From contig NZ_GG657757.1 of the NCBI RefSeq assembly GCF_000158955.1, positions 7,775,732-7,839,731 of the forward strand: a DNA stretch of 64,000 nt, read 5' to 3'. The stretch comes from Streptomyces viridochromogenes DSM 40736 (GTDB lineage Bacteria; Actinomycetota; Actinomycetes; Streptomycetales; Streptomycetaceae). Both the position numbers and the translations under genes were made by a program. This document shows positions 42,349 through 51,015 of this stretch, piece after piece (position 1 is the stretch's first letter; each line of letters opens with the position of its first letter). The notes beneath the pieces were generated by a model that worked only from the letters and a program-made list of their open reading frames with translations, was not told the DNA's origin and searched no databases.

Positions 42349-42700
42349 TCGTCATCCCCTCTCGACGCGGCCGTCGCCGTGTCATTCGCGCATACCAGAA
42401 CGCTAAGCGCCGTGCGCGAAAGCGGCGACGGAGCAGGGGCGAACGGGTGGCGGCCCCATGGGTCGGTGCGCCGTCCGAGCAGTGGTGCGCCATCCGAGTT
42501 TGCGGCCGCGCGGAAATTTCCGACCCACTGTGACCTGCGGCGATATCCGATTGCGCGGGTTTTTCGCGGCATGCTTGATCACCAGGACGGACCATTCCCG
42601 AAATGCGGCTCGTGGAAAGGCAACTGACTGTCTTTCTGGGAGGCGCTTTCTCGCCGATCGACCGGGGACGGGTCCCGGGGCGTCTTCCGCGGAGGTTCTC
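42349..42700. other. Spacer between the sortase and the secreted protein gene
   Basis: About 350 bases carrying both divergent promoters. It includes a 12-base perfect palindrome CGGAAATTTCCG at 42511-42522, which is AT-rich for this genome and may be an operator. GGAGG precedes the start at 42701. Confidence 0.4.
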
Positions 42701-43186
42701 ATGCCCAACACTCGCGCCCTGGCGGTCGCCGGCGCCGCGGTCGCCGCCCTCGGCCTCTCCGCACCCGCGGCCGTCGCCTGGGACACGCCCAGCAACATCG
42801 TCGCGATGCCCAACATGATCGCCCGCGGCGGCCAGCTGACCATCACGGTCGACGGCTGCCGCAATGGCGGCACGGCGACCTCCAACGCGTTCTCGCCGAC
42901 GAGACTCACGCCCATCCACGGCGCCAACAACACGGCGAGGGGCATCGCCCTCATCAACAACAACGCCCGCCCGGGGCCGTACGACATCACGGTCATCTGC
43001 GACGGCAGGAGGCTGACCAAGCCGCAGGCGTTCACCGTCATCGGCGGTGTCCGCGGCGGTGTCGGCGGCGGCAGCACCACCGGCGCCACCCCGACCGACA
43101 TGGCCATCGGCGGTGGCCTCGTGGCCGCGGCGGTCGTCGGAGGCGGCGTGTTCTGGATGCGCCGCCGTGCCGAGCGCCGCGTCTGA
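42701..43186 (+). CDS. Small secreted protein with C-terminal membrane segment
   Basis: A 161-residue exported protein. The signal peptide (ALAVAGAAVAALGLSAPAAVA) is followed by a beta-rich domain (QLTITVDGCRNGGTATSNAF, PYDITVICDGR) with two cysteines. A Gly/Thr linker and a membrane helix (MAIGGGLVAAAVVGGGVFWM) end in an RRRAERR tail. The layout resembles a sortase substrate but there is no LPxTG. It faces the class F sortase gene across a shared promoter region, and the protein from 43844 has a similar design. Confidence 0.8.
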   Translation: MPNTRALAVAGAAVAALGLSAPAAVAWDTPSNIVAMPNMIARGGQLTITVDGCRNGGTATSNAFSPTRLTPIHGANNTARGIALINNNARPGPYDITVICDGRRLTKPQAFTVIGGVRGGVGGGSTTGATPTDMAIGGGLVAAAVVGGGVFWMRRRAERRV

Positions 43187-43238
43187 CCCGACGTCTCGCT
43201 CCTCGCTTCCCGGACGGTCGGTCGCCTCGCACGTGAAC

Positions 43239-43295
43239 GGTCTTCGCCCCGGGGGGGGGGGGGGGGGATCCGGGGCGAAAGACCTGTAGGCGGCA
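43239..43295 (+). terminator. Hairpin terminator with a 17-G loop
   Basis: GGTCTTCGCCCCG pairs with CGGGGCGAAAGACC (one bulged base). The loop contains a run of 17 G (43251-43267). It follows the secreted-protein gene and faces the next gene on the other strand. Confidence 0.7.
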
Positions 43296-43307
43296 CAGGG
43301 CGACAGG

Positions 43308-43844
43308 TCAAGGCGGCCTCCTAGTCGGTGCGAGCGGCGTGTGAAGTTGTACGCCGCGCCGAAGCGGAACCGGCGATGAGCACACCGCCGAGTCCGATCT
43401 CCTTGAGGTCGAAGCCGGCGAGGGGCCGCCCTCACCGGCGTGCACGCCCTTCGTCGGATGGCGGCCCTGGGGCCCGGGGTGGTGCCCCGGGTGGTCCGCC
43501 GGAGGGCGGCCGGAGATGGTCAGGCGTGCGGTGCCGCTCGTCCTCTCGCAGACGAACTCCACGTCGTAGACATCGCCGGGCTCGGCGTTCCAGTCGACCA
43601 CCGCCGTCGTCCACGACTGCCACGGCGCGATGGTGACCACGTCGAAGACCGGCGAGGAGACCGCCGCCTCCCCCCGGCACGCGTTGCGGTCCACCCGCAG
43701 AATGACCTTGCCGCCCGGATTGACGGTGGAGGGATCGACACTGAAGCCGAAATCGCTCCGGACCGCCGCGTCGGCGGCCGGCACGCAGGAGGTGAGGGCG
43801 CCGGCGCCCAGCAGTACGGCCGTGGCGACGCATATCCCGCGCAT
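43308..43844 (-). CDS. Small secreted protein; probable frameshift near the C terminus
   Basis: The start at 43844 gives a signal-bearing protein (GICVATAVLLGAGALTSC, possible lipobox LTSC). A beta-rich domain follows (FGFSVDPSTVNPGGKVILRV, APWQSWTTAVVDWNAEPG, VEFVCERTSGTARLTISG), related in design to the protein at 42701. After HPTKGVHAGEGG the literal frame becomes Ser/Arg-rich and ends at 43308. One missing base near 43420 would instead give AGFDLKEIGLGGVLIAGSAS and a stop at 43321, which looks more natural. Function unknown; probably a cell-surface protein. Confidence 0.7.
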   Translation of the reverse strand: MRGICVATAVLLGAGALTSCVPAADAAVRSDFGFSVDPSTVNPGGKVILRVDRNACRGEAAVSSPVFDVVTIAPWQSWTTAVVDWNAEPGDVYDVEFVCERTSGTARLTISGRPPADHPGHHPGPQGRHPTKGVHAGEGGPSPASTSRRSDSAVCSSPVPLRRGVQLHTPLAPTRRPP

Positions 43845-44067
43845 GGTGACCTCCGGGTCCCCGAGGAGCAGCCGCGGACCTGTTCCGCTCGCGTCACAAA
43901 TGCACCTCGATGCCCGAAACGCTATGAACTCGCGATCGACGGCGCGATCGCAGTCGCGCGAATGGGGCACCCGTGTGGGCCGCCCGGGGGAACCCCGCGT
44001 ACGGCGGTCGGGGGACGGCGACGGTGTGTCGCTCGCCCCCCGGTCCGCGTCCGTGGTGCGGAGGCGG

Positions 44068-44832
44068 TCAGTCCCCGACGCCCGGGAAGAGGTTGAGGAA
44101 GGGGTCCGCCGAGGCGGTCACGCCCCTGCCGTAGGGCGAGTCGAAGTCCCAGATCAGGAACAGCAGGAAGGCGATGAGTGCCGAGAACAGCCCGGCGAGG
44201 ACCAGTTCCCGCGTGGTTCTGCGGATCTGCAGGGCGAAGATCATCCCGATGGTGATGACGGCTCCGGCGATCAGCCCGAACCACACCACGCCCGGCATGG
44301 TCTCCCCGGTCGACTCCGCCCGGGCGACCCGGGCCTGATTGGCCATGGTCACCTGGTCGAGGAGCGGCTGGTAGGCCTGGGCCTCGAAGTCCGTCGCCGG
44401 CTCGTAGTCGGTGACGTCCTGGCGCACGCGTTCGAAGAGCTCGTCGCCCCGTTCCGTGACCTGGGACTTGTCGGCCATGGTGTCCCACTCGGTGGTGACG
44501 ACATGGCTCACGTACGACCGGATGTCCTCCCGGATGCGGTCGCGTGCGTCGGCCGGGTAGACCCGGACCCGCTCCGAGATCTCGTGCAGTGCGGTGGCTT
44601 CCGCCTGGACGTGGTCCTGGGCGGCGCTGCGCCCCTCCCAGACTCCGGCGATCGCCAGGCCCAGGACGATGGCGTACACCACGCCGATCCACATCGTCAT
44701 GTATTCGATGACGTCCGGGGTCTCGCTGGGGTCCTCGTCGTCGGCCGCCGCGCGGTGCCGTACGAAGGTGATGACGACCACCACGACGCAGGCGGCGAGC
44801 ATCGCGAGGGTGAGAACAAGCCATTCCGGCAA
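44068..44832 (-). CDS. DUF4239-like (bestrophin-related) membrane protein
   Basis: A 254-residue membrane protein. It has an N-terminal helix (WLVLTLAMLAACVVVVVITF), a second after EYMTMWIGVVYAIVLGLAIA, a long helical soluble region (EGRSAAQDHVQAEATALHEI ... MANQARVARAESTGETMPG), and two C-terminal helices (VVWFGLIAGAVITIGMIFAL, GLFSALIAFLLFLIWDFDSP). This four-helix layout with RSAAQDHVQAEATAL is typical of DUF4239 proteins, thought to be channel-like. The TTG at 44832 has GGAGG six bases upstream. Confidence 0.85.
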   Translation of the reverse strand: MPEWLVLTLAMLAACVVVVVITFVRHRAAADDEDPSETPDVIEYMTMWIGVVYAIVLGLAIAGVWEGRSAAQDHVQAEATALHEISERVRVYPADARDRIREDIRSYVSHVVTTEWDTMADKSQVTERGDELFERVRQDVTDYEPATDFEAQAYQPLLDQVTMANQARVARAESTGETMPGVVWFGLIAGAVITIGMIFALQIRRTTRELVLAGLFSALIAFLLFLIWDFDSPYGRGVTASADPFLNLFPGVGD

Positions 44833-44856
44833 GAGGTGCCTCCAGTGCTTCAGGGA

Positions 44857-45507
44857 TCAGCGCGCGCGCAGCGCGGCGACGGCGACCACCGCGGGCACCG
44901 TGACGAGCAGGACGAAGGTGAGGGGCGAGATGGTGTTGTTCGAGCGTCGCGGTCGTGGCGCGATGCGGTACGCCGGGTAGTGCACGGGCGTGGCGGCGGG
45001 ACGCTGCGCGGGCTCGGCCGGCGGCGCGGGTGCCGGGGCCGGGGGTGGCGGAGGTACGGGCCTGGGGGCCGGCCGAGGCGGGGGTGCAGCCGGGCGGGGA
45101 GCGGGCGGCGGCGGTTTCGGCCGGGCCGTGGGTGACGGTTTCGGGGGCGGAGGTGAGGGCTTCGGCCAAGGTGTGGGCTTCGGGGGCGGTGTGGGCTCCG
45201 GCGACGGGGTCGGAGTCGGTGTTGGTGTCGGAGTCGGCGTCGGCGTCGGCTTCGGTGGAGGGGGCGGCGGCGTGGGGGTGGGGGTCGGTGGCGGTGGTGG
45301 GCACGGCGGCTTGGTCGGCCAGGTCTTGCTCCCGGCGTACGCCACCGCCTCTGTGCCGTCCGGCCCCGTCGAGGCGTACGCGCAGGCGTCGGCCGTCGCC
45401 GGTCCCGCCGGTGCGCCGACGAGCGCCCAGGTCAGCGTCGCCACCGCCAAGGCCCTTGCGGCGAGGGCGGATTGAGTCGATAGGGGTCCATACACGACGA
45501 AGATCAT
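44857..45507 (-). CDS. Proline-rich secreted protein with C-terminal membrane anchor
   Basis: A 216-residue protein. The N-terminal signal (AARALAVATLTWALVGAPAG) is followed by a short Cys-containing domain (ADACAYASTGPDGTEAVAYA). About 110 residues of Pro/Thr/Lys repeats (PTPTPTPTP, PKPSPPPPKP) come next, then a membrane segment (SPLTFVLLVTVPAVVAVAAL) and a short Arg tail. The Pro-rich part is probably an extended wall-spanning stalk. It lies 24 bases upstream of the DUF4239-like gene in the same orientation, so the two may be one transcript. Confidence 0.75.
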   Translation of the reverse strand: MIFVVYGPLSTQSALAARALAVATLTWALVGAPAGPATADACAYASTGPDGTEAVAYAGSKTWPTKPPCPPPPPTPTPTPPPPPPKPTPTPTPTPTPTPTPSPEPTPPPKPTPWPKPSPPPPKPSPTARPKPPPPAPRPAAPPPRPAPRPVPPPPPAPAPAPPAEPAQRPAATPVHYPAYRIAPRPRRSNNTISPLTFVLLVTVPAVVAVAALRAR

Positions 45508-45727
45508 GAGCTTTGTTCCGCCGGGACGCGCCGGGATACAAGGGAATTGCCCCGAAAGGGGGATTTCCGGGCGCGGCTGGTTTGGTCAGCGGCAGTGCCC
45601 GTCACAGGTTCCCGAAAGAAATTTGGCCGTTCGTTGAACACGGACGCGGTCCCCATGCGTACTCATGACCGTGCGGCGGCGCAGCAGGGCGCTGCAACAC
45701 CCTTGCGATTATGGGGAGTTGTTGACG

Positions 45728-46702
45728 ATGAAGACCTCCTGGCGGAGCGCTTCGCTCGTGGCGAGCGCCGCGGCGGTAATGGCGCTGACGACGGCGTGCG
45801 GCCAGGACAGCCCTCCGGCGGCCAGTCAGAACGTGGGCGCCACGGCGGCACCCGGAGACTACGGAAGCATCGGCGCCGGCTCGGGCACCGGGGGCGTGGG
45901 GGCCGGCACCAGCGCCCCGGCCTCGCCGAGCGCTTCCAGCCCGTCCAACCCCGCGGGCAAGCTGTCCGTCTCCACCGCCGAGAAGGTCGGCAAGGTCGTG
46001 ACCGACAGCCTGGGCCTGACCCTCTACCGGTTCGACCAGGACACCGAAGAGCCGCCCAAGTCGAACTGCGACGGCGACTGCGCCAAGACCTGGCCGCCGG
46101 TCCCCGCGGACGACTCCGAGGCCGGCGAGGGCATCGACAAGGCGCTGCTGGGCTCGGTCACCCGGGCCGACGGCACCAAGCAGCTGACCGTCGGCGGCTG
46201 GCCGGCCTACCGCTACGCCAAGGACGTCAACGCCGGTGACGTCAAGGGCCAGGGCGTGGGCGGCAAGTGGTACGCGCTCGCCCCCGACGGCAAGAAGGCG
46301 CAGGGCGGCGGGGCCGGGGAGGGGGAGGCCGAGCAGGCCGGGCTGTCCACCCGTAAGGACCCCAAGCTCGGCGAGATCGTCGTCGACAAGAACGGCATGA
46401 CCGTCTACCGGTTCAAGAAGGACGAGGCCTGGCCGAAGCCCGTCTCCAACTGCATCGGCGAGTGCCTGAAGAAGTGGCCGCTCGTGGAGCCCGTCGACTT
46501 CGCCGACACCAAGGGCATCCAGGAGAAGGGCTACATGGTCTTCGACCGGACCGACGGCAAGGGCAAGCAGCAGACGATCAACTGCTCGCCCATCTACACC
46601 TTCGCCGGTGACAAGGCTCCCGGTGACACCAACGGCCAGGGCGTCGGCGGCACCTGGTACGCGGTGCGGCCCGACGGAAAGCTGGTCGGCGCGTCTGAGT
46701 AG
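45728..46702 (+). CDS. Secreted lipoprotein with two repeat domains (PF03640-like)
   Basis: A 324-residue lipoprotein with lipobox LTTAC near residue 22 and a Gly/Ser/Ala-rich linker. Two copies of a ~110-residue domain follow. Each has a LTLYRF or MTVYRFKKD strand, CDGDCAKTWPPV or CIGECLKKWPLV with paired Cys, and a GQGVGGKWYAL or GQGVGGTWYAV ending. Such repeats occur in many actinobacterial surface lipoproteins whose role is unknown; heme or copper handling has been proposed for relatives. GGGGAG precedes the ATG by nine bases, and a strong terminator follows. Confidence 0.9.
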   Translation: MKTSWRSASLVASAAAVMALTTACGQDSPPAASQNVGATAAPGDYGSIGAGSGTGGVGAGTSAPASPSASSPSNPAGKLSVSTAEKVGKVVTDSLGLTLYRFDQDTEEPPKSNCDGDCAKTWPPVPADDSEAGEGIDKALLGSVTRADGTKQLTVGGWPAYRYAKDVNAGDVKGQGVGGKWYALAPDGKKAQGGGAGEGEAEQAGLSTRKDPKLGEIVVDKNGMTVYRFKKDEAWPKPVSNCIGECLKKWPLVEPVDFADTKGIQEKGYMVFDRTDGKGKQQTINCSPIYTFAGDKAPGDTNGQGVGGTWYAVRPDGKLVGASE

Positions 46703-47036
46703 TAGTGAAACCTCCCCAGGGTTGATCAGTTCGCCGCCCGGCGACGCCGACCCGGTCCGCCCCTCCGTGCCGCACGGAGGGGCGGACCGTTTTGCCGTGC
46801 TTCACCTGACCTCATCGAATTCCTGATGCTCTTCCCGTTCCACTCCGGAACTCTCCGGAAATGCCTCGAACACTGTTCGCCATGTGTTCGAAGCGTATGC
46901 GGGCGGGTATCAATTCGGCACGTGCCGCAGGCAGTGACCGGGAACGGATGGTCAATTTCCGTTTCGGGTCGCTCCATTGGCGGGCGATCAGTAGCCTCTG
47001 CTCGAACACCGGATCGCCTACGCCTTGGAGAGATAG
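46703..47036. other. Spacer with terminator and upstream region of the methyltransferase gene
   Basis: The first third holds the hairpin terminator at 46754-46788. The remaining 250 bases are less GC-rich and should contain the promoter of the methyltransferase-rmdA pair; GGAGAG lies just before 47037. Confidence 0.4.
46754..46788 (+). terminator. Strong hairpin terminator after the lipoprotein gene
   Basis: GGTCCGCCCCTCCGTG pairs perfectly with CACGGAGGGGCGGACC around a 3-base loop, followed by GTTTTG. This is a typical intrinsic terminator. Confidence 0.92.
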
Positions 47037-47849
47037 ATGGAGCGTCCCGCCTGGGCTCCACGGAGCATCGACATCTCGGTGCCCAGCGTTTCCCGGATGT
47101 ACGACTACTACCTGGGTGGATCGCACAACTTCGAGGTCGACCGGGAAGCGGCCCGCAGGGCCATGGAGTTCATGCCGGGACTGCCCAAGATCATGCAGGC
47201 GAACCGGGCGTTCATGCGCCGCGCCGTGCGGTACGCGGCCGGCCAGGGCATCACCCAGTTCCTGGACATCGGCTCCGGCATCCCCACCTTCGGCAATGTG
47301 CACGAGGTGGCCCAGGCCGCCAGTCCCGGCGCGCGCGTGATGTACGTCGACCACGACCCGGTGGCCGTCGCCCACAGCCAGGCGGTCCTGGAGGGCAACG
47401 CCGACGCGGGCATCGTCGCCGCGGACCTCCGCAAGCCCCAGGACGTCCTCAGCAGCGTCGAGCTGGAGCGGCTGATCGACCTGAATCAGCCAGTGGCCCT
47501 GCTCCTCGTTGCCATACTGCACTTCGTGGAAGACGAGGACGACCCGTACGGGGCGGTGGCCGAGCTGGGCGAGGCGCTCGCCCCCGGCAGCCTGCTCGTG
47601 CTCACCCATGCCTCCTACGAGGGCATACCGCTGCCGCAGGAGCGGGCCGGGGGCGCGGTGAGCGTGTACGAGGACATTCGCAGTCCGCTGATCATGCGCT
47701 CGCGCGAGGAGATCGCGCGGTTCTTCGAGGGGTACGACATGGTGGAACCCGGACTGGTGGCGATGCCGTGCTGGCGACCCGACACCGCACCGGAGGACGA
47801 GGATCCGTATGCGTTCTCCGGGTTCGCGGGCGTGGGGCGTACGGCGTGA
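47037..47849 (+). CDS. SAM-dependent methyltransferase (Methyltransf_19/DUF574 type)
   Basis: A 270-residue Rossmann-fold protein that starts with the family's RSIDISVPSVSRMYDYYLGG and NFEVDREAARR. The SAM-binding loop is FLDIGSGIPTFGNVHEVAQ, followed by VMYVDHDPVAVAHSQAVL (acidic residue for the ribose) and VALLLVAILHFVEDEDDPYG. The substrate is unknown; the family is expanded in Streptomyces. Its GTGA overlap with the c-di-GMP enzyme gene makes co-translation likely. GGAG lies five to nine bases before the ATG. Confidence 0.9.
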   Translation: MERPAWAPRSIDISVPSVSRMYDYYLGGSHNFEVDREAARRAMEFMPGLPKIMQANRAFMRRAVRYAAGQGITQFLDIGSGIPTFGNVHEVAQAASPGARVMYVDHDPVAVAHSQAVLEGNADAGIVAADLRKPQDVLSSVELERLIDLNQPVALLLVAILHFVEDEDDPYGAVAELGEALAPGSLLVLTHASYEGIPLPQERAGGAVSVYEDIRSPLIMRSREEIARFFEGYDMVEPGLVAMPCWRPDTAPEDEDPYAFSGFAGVGRTA

Positions 47850-49990
47850 TCGCGGAACCGGACGGGCCGGAGGACAGACTGCGGCGGTTCGCGACGATCT
47901 GGAGCCGGGCGGTCTTCCCGGTGACCTCGACGTCGTCGACCCGACCGGAGTTCGAGGAACAACTGCTGCCGCTGGCCCGGCGGTTGAGCGAGGCACTGCG
48001 GGCCCGCGCCTTCGACTCCGACGAGGGCCGGACGGTGGGCGCCGCCCTCGTGGAGGCGCACTGCACCGACCCGGAGGCGCTCAGCCGCACGCTGGACTGC
48101 GTGGACGCCTACCTGGTCCTGTACTGCGGCGGCGACGGCGACCAGGAGGACCTGCGGGCCCGCTGCGCGCGACTGCAGCACGCGATGGCCGCCGGCTTCG
48201 CGCGGGCACTGCGGAGCCGGACGCTCGCCGAGCAGGAGGCCATCGCCCAGGCCGCCCTCAAGGCGCAGGGCGTGGTCGCGCAGGCCCTGCACGCGAGCGA
48301 GGCCCGCTTCCGCGCCGTCTTCGAGGGCGCGGCCATAGGCATCGGCATGGCCGACCTCGAAGGCAACATCCTCCAGGTCAACGGCGCGCTGCTGCGCATG
48401 TTCGGAATCTCCGAACAGGCGCTGCGCAGCCGCAACGTCATGGAGTGGACCCACCCCGACGACGCGCCGCAGACCTGGCGGCTCTACGAGGAGCTCGTGC
48501 GCGGCGAGCGGGAGCACTACCACCTGGAGAAGGCGTTCTACCGCCCTGACGGAACGGTCCTGTGGACCAACCTGACGGTCTCCCTGCTGCGCGACGCCGA
48601 CGGCGCACCGCAGTACCAGCTCGCCCTCATGGAGGACACCACCGAGCGGCGGCTGCTCAACCTGCGCCTGCGCTACGAGGCCACGCACGACGCCCTCACC
48701 GGCCTGCCGAACCGTACCTTCTTCTTCGAGCGCCTGGAGAAGGCACTGGGCGCCGGGAAGGGCCAGCGGTTCGGGCTGTGCTACCTCGACCTCGACGGCT
48801 TCAAGACCGTCAACGACAGTCTCGGTCACGCGGCCGGCGACCGGCTGCTGGTGGAGGTCGCCGACCGGCTCCAGTCCTGCGCCACCGCGCCCGGCGAGAT
48901 GGTCGCGCGGCTCGGCGGTGACGAGTTCGTGGCGCTGACCACCGGCCCCGACACCCAGCGCGAGGTCGACGAGCTCGCCGCCCGGATCATGAACGCGCTG
49001 CTCGCCCCCATCAGCGTCGACGGCCGGGAGCTGACCGTGCGCGGCAGCATCGGCATCGTCGAGGGCCCGGCCGGGGAGCGCGGCCCGGCGGAGGTGCTGC
49101 GCAGCGCGGACATCACCATGTACCGGGCCAAGTCGGCCGGAGGCAACCGCTTCGAGCTGGCCGATCCGGAGGCGGACGCCCGCGCGATCACCCGCCACGG
49201 GCTCACGACCGCGCTGCCGACGGCCCTGGAGCGGGGCGAGTTCTTCATCGAGTACCAGCCACTGGTGCACCTCGGCGACGGCAGTGTGCGCGGCGCGGAG
49301 GCCCTGGTGCGCTGGCTGCATCCGCAGCACGGCGTCCTCGGCCCGGACCGCTTCATCCCGCTCGCCGAACACACCGGGCTGATCGTGCCGCTCGGCCGCT
49401 GGGTCCTGGAACAGTCCGTACGGCAGGCCCGCGAGTGGCGGGAACTGCACGGCGGCGCGGAGGCCGTGGGCCCGCTGCGGATCAACGTGAACCTCTCGCC
49501 CTGCCAGCTGACCCACCCCGGTCTGGTCCAGGACACCGTCGACATCCTGGAACGCACGGGCATGGCACCGGACGCGCTCTGCCTCGAGGTCACGGAGTCG
49601 GCCCTGATCGGCGCGGACGACGACCTCCTGAAGCCGCTGCGCCGCCTGGCCGAAATGGGAGTCGACATCGCCCTCGACGACTTCGGCACGGGCTACTCCA
49701 ACCTCGCCAACCTCCGCCGCCTCCCGGTCAGCATCCTCAAACTGGACCGCTCCTTCACCCAGAGCATGCAGCAGTTCCCGGCCGACCCCGTCGACCTCAA
49801 GATCGTCGAGGGAATCGTCTCCCTGGCCCACAGCCTGGACCTGGCGGTGACGGTCGAGGGCGTGGAGACAGGAGCCCAGGCCGAACAACTCCGCGTACTG
49901 GGCTGCGACACGGCCCAGGGCTGGTACTACGCCCGCCCGGGCCCACCGGAACGCCTGCACGAACTGGCCCTGGTGGACGCCACGGGCTAG
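47846..49990 (+). CDS. rmdA: PAS-GGDEF-EAL c-di-GMP phosphodiesterase/cyclase, RmdA-like
   Basis: A 714-residue cytoplasmic protein: helical N terminus (1-150), PAS (SEARFRAVFEGAAIGIGMAD, ~150-265), GGDEF (~275-435) and EAL (~450-705). The cyclase motif is intact (MVARLGGDEFVALT). The EAL domain keeps GAEALVRWLHP, INVNLSP, EVTESAL, ALDDFGTGYSN and LKLDRSF, so it should hydrolyse c-di-GMP. By architecture and by its neighbours (methyltransferase, LysR, sdh) it matches S. coelicolor RmdA as I recall it, a phosphodiesterase needed for normal sporulation. The GTG at 47846 overlaps the methyltransferase stop. Confidence 0.9.
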   Translation: MIAEPDGPEDRLRRFATIWSRAVFPVTSTSSTRPEFEEQLLPLARRLSEALRARAFDSDEGRTVGAALVEAHCTDPEALSRTLDCVDAYLVLYCGGDGDQEDLRARCARLQHAMAAGFARALRSRTLAEQEAIAQAALKAQGVVAQALHASEARFRAVFEGAAIGIGMADLEGNILQVNGALLRMFGISEQALRSRNVMEWTHPDDAPQTWRLYEELVRGEREHYHLEKAFYRPDGTVLWTNLTVSLLRDADGAPQYQLALMEDTTERRLLNLRLRYEATHDALTGLPNRTFFFERLEKALGAGKGQRFGLCYLDLDGFKTVNDSLGHAAGDRLLVEVADRLQSCATAPGEMVARLGGDEFVALTTGPDTQREVDELAARIMNALLAPISVDGRELTVRGSIGIVEGPAGERGPAEVLRSADITMYRAKSAGGNRFELADPEADARAITRHGLTTALPTALERGEFFIEYQPLVHLGDGSVRGAEALVRWLHPQHGVLGPDRFIPLAEHTGLIVPLGRWVLEQSVRQAREWRELHGGAEAVGPLRINVNLSPCQLTHPGLVQDTVDILERTGMAPDALCLEVTESALIGADDDLLKPLRRLAEMGVDIALDDFGTGYSNLANLRRLPVSILKLDRSFTQSMQQFPADPVDLKIVEGIVSLAHSLDLAVTVEGVETGAQAEQLRVLGCDTAQGWYYARPGPPERLHELALVDATG

Positions 49991-50004
49991 GGAGTCATGC
50001 CTTT

Positions 50005-50052
50005 AGGGGCGCGGGGAACTGCGCGACCAGCCACAACGCACCCGCACCCCTG
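50005..50052. repeat. Streptomyces intergenic repeat family 2, copy 2
   Basis: AGGGGCGCGGGGAACTGCGC (50005-50024) is part of a 24-base identity with the inverse of 54501-54524. It is followed by a CACAACGCACCCGCA half that matches the other copy's GTGCGGGTG side. It lies just after the rmdA-like gene. Confidence 0.85.
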
Positions 50053-50085
50053 AACGGCGCTGACACACAACGGCGCTCCGGAAAG

Positions 50086-50970
50086 TCAACGTTCCAGCAA
50101 CATCCGCTGCAACTCCCGAGCCGCCCGAGGCGGAGCCACATCACTGCGATGCGCCAGCGCAATCGTGCGGTGCAGGCCGGGTCTGGCCAACGGCGTCACC
50201 CGAAGGCCACGATCCGACCTCGCCGCCACCATCCGCGGCACCACAGCAACCCCCAGCCCGGCCCCCACAAACCCCAGCACCGCATCCATCTCCCCACCCT
50301 CCACCGCGAAGTCCGGCTCGAACCCCTCCGCACGGCACGCCGCCACCGTCAGCTCCCGCAGGTCGTACCCGTGCCGGAACATCACCATCCGCTCGCCCTC
50401 CAGGTCGCAGACCCGCACCGTGCGCCGCCCCCGGCCGGGCCTCGGCGCGTCCGGGGACGAGACCACGACCAGGTCCTCCCGCAGCAGCTCCACCGTGGTC
50501 AGCGCAGGTGACGGCGTCGGCAGGGGCAGCACCACCAGCGCCAGGTCCAGCGCACCCCGCGCCAGCTCCCGCACCAGGTCGTGCGAGCCGCCCTCCTCGA
50601 TCAGCAGCCGAATCCCCGGATAGCGGTCGTGAAAGGCTCGCAGCACATCCGGCAGCAGTCCCGTGCACAGACTCGGCGTCGCCCCCAGCCGCACCCGCCC
50701 GCTCCGCAGCTGCGCCAGCTCCTGCACCTCGTGCCGGGCCGTCTCCGCGTCGGCCAGGATGCGTCTGGCCAGGGGCAGCAGCGCCTCCCCGGCGTCCGTG
50801 AGCGTGATGTTGCCGCGTGCGCGTAGGAACAGGTCCGCGCCCAGCTCCCGCTCCAGTGCCTTGATCTGCTGCGACAGCGACGGCTGCGCGACATGGACCA
50901 GATCGGCGGCCCGGGTGAAGTGCCGGGTCTCGGCGACGGCCACGAAGTACTGGAGCTGCTGGAACTGCAT
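50086..50970 (-). CDS. LysR-family transcriptional regulator
   Basis: A 294-residue regulator: N-terminal winged helix (QLQYFVAVAETRHFTRAADL, VAQPSLSQQIKALERELGAD) and a periplasmic-binding-like effector domain (GRVRLGATPSLCTGLLPDVL, VVVPRMVAA). It is divergent from sdhCAB. A LysR box, ATAG-N7-CTAT, lies in the 82-base spacer, so it probably controls sdh and itself. The start at 50970 fits the family's N terminus; the longer frame to 51222 would run antisense into sdhC. Confidence 0.93.
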   Translation of the reverse strand: MQFQQLQYFVAVAETRHFTRAADLVHVAQPSLSQQIKALERELGADLFLRARGNITLTDAGEALLPLARRILADAETARHEVQELAQLRSGRVRLGATPSLCTGLLPDVLRAFHDRYPGIRLLIEEGGSHDLVRELARGALDLALVVLPLPTPSPALTTVELLREDLVVVSSPDAPRPGRGRRTVRVCDLEGERMVMFRHGYDLRELTVAACRAEGFEPDFAVEGGEMDAVLGFVGAGLGVAVVPRMVAARSDRGLRVTPLARPGLHRTIALAHRSDVAPPRAARELQRMLLER

Positions 50971-50979
50971 ACTCGTACG

Positions 50980-50994
50980 ATAGCCCCGTCCTAT
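50980..50994. promoter_or_regulatory. LysR-type box between the regulator and sdhC
   Basis: ATAG and CTAT form a perfect inverted repeat with a 7-base spacer and the T-N11-A core of LysR sites. It starts 10 bases before the regulator's start codon and 59 bases before that of sdhC. Confidence 0.65.
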
Positions 50995-51015
50995 GGAATC
51001 AAGCCGGACCATGTC

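Noticed and set aside
43630..45135. Long plus-strand frame across the DUF4239 and Pro-rich genes
   Set aside because: It is antisense to two genes with signal peptides, membrane helices and ribosome sites, and has no such features itself.
45100..45300. Short direct repeats that resemble a CRISPR-like array
   Set aside because: They are codon repeats for Pro-Thr in a proline-rich protein with no spacer structure.
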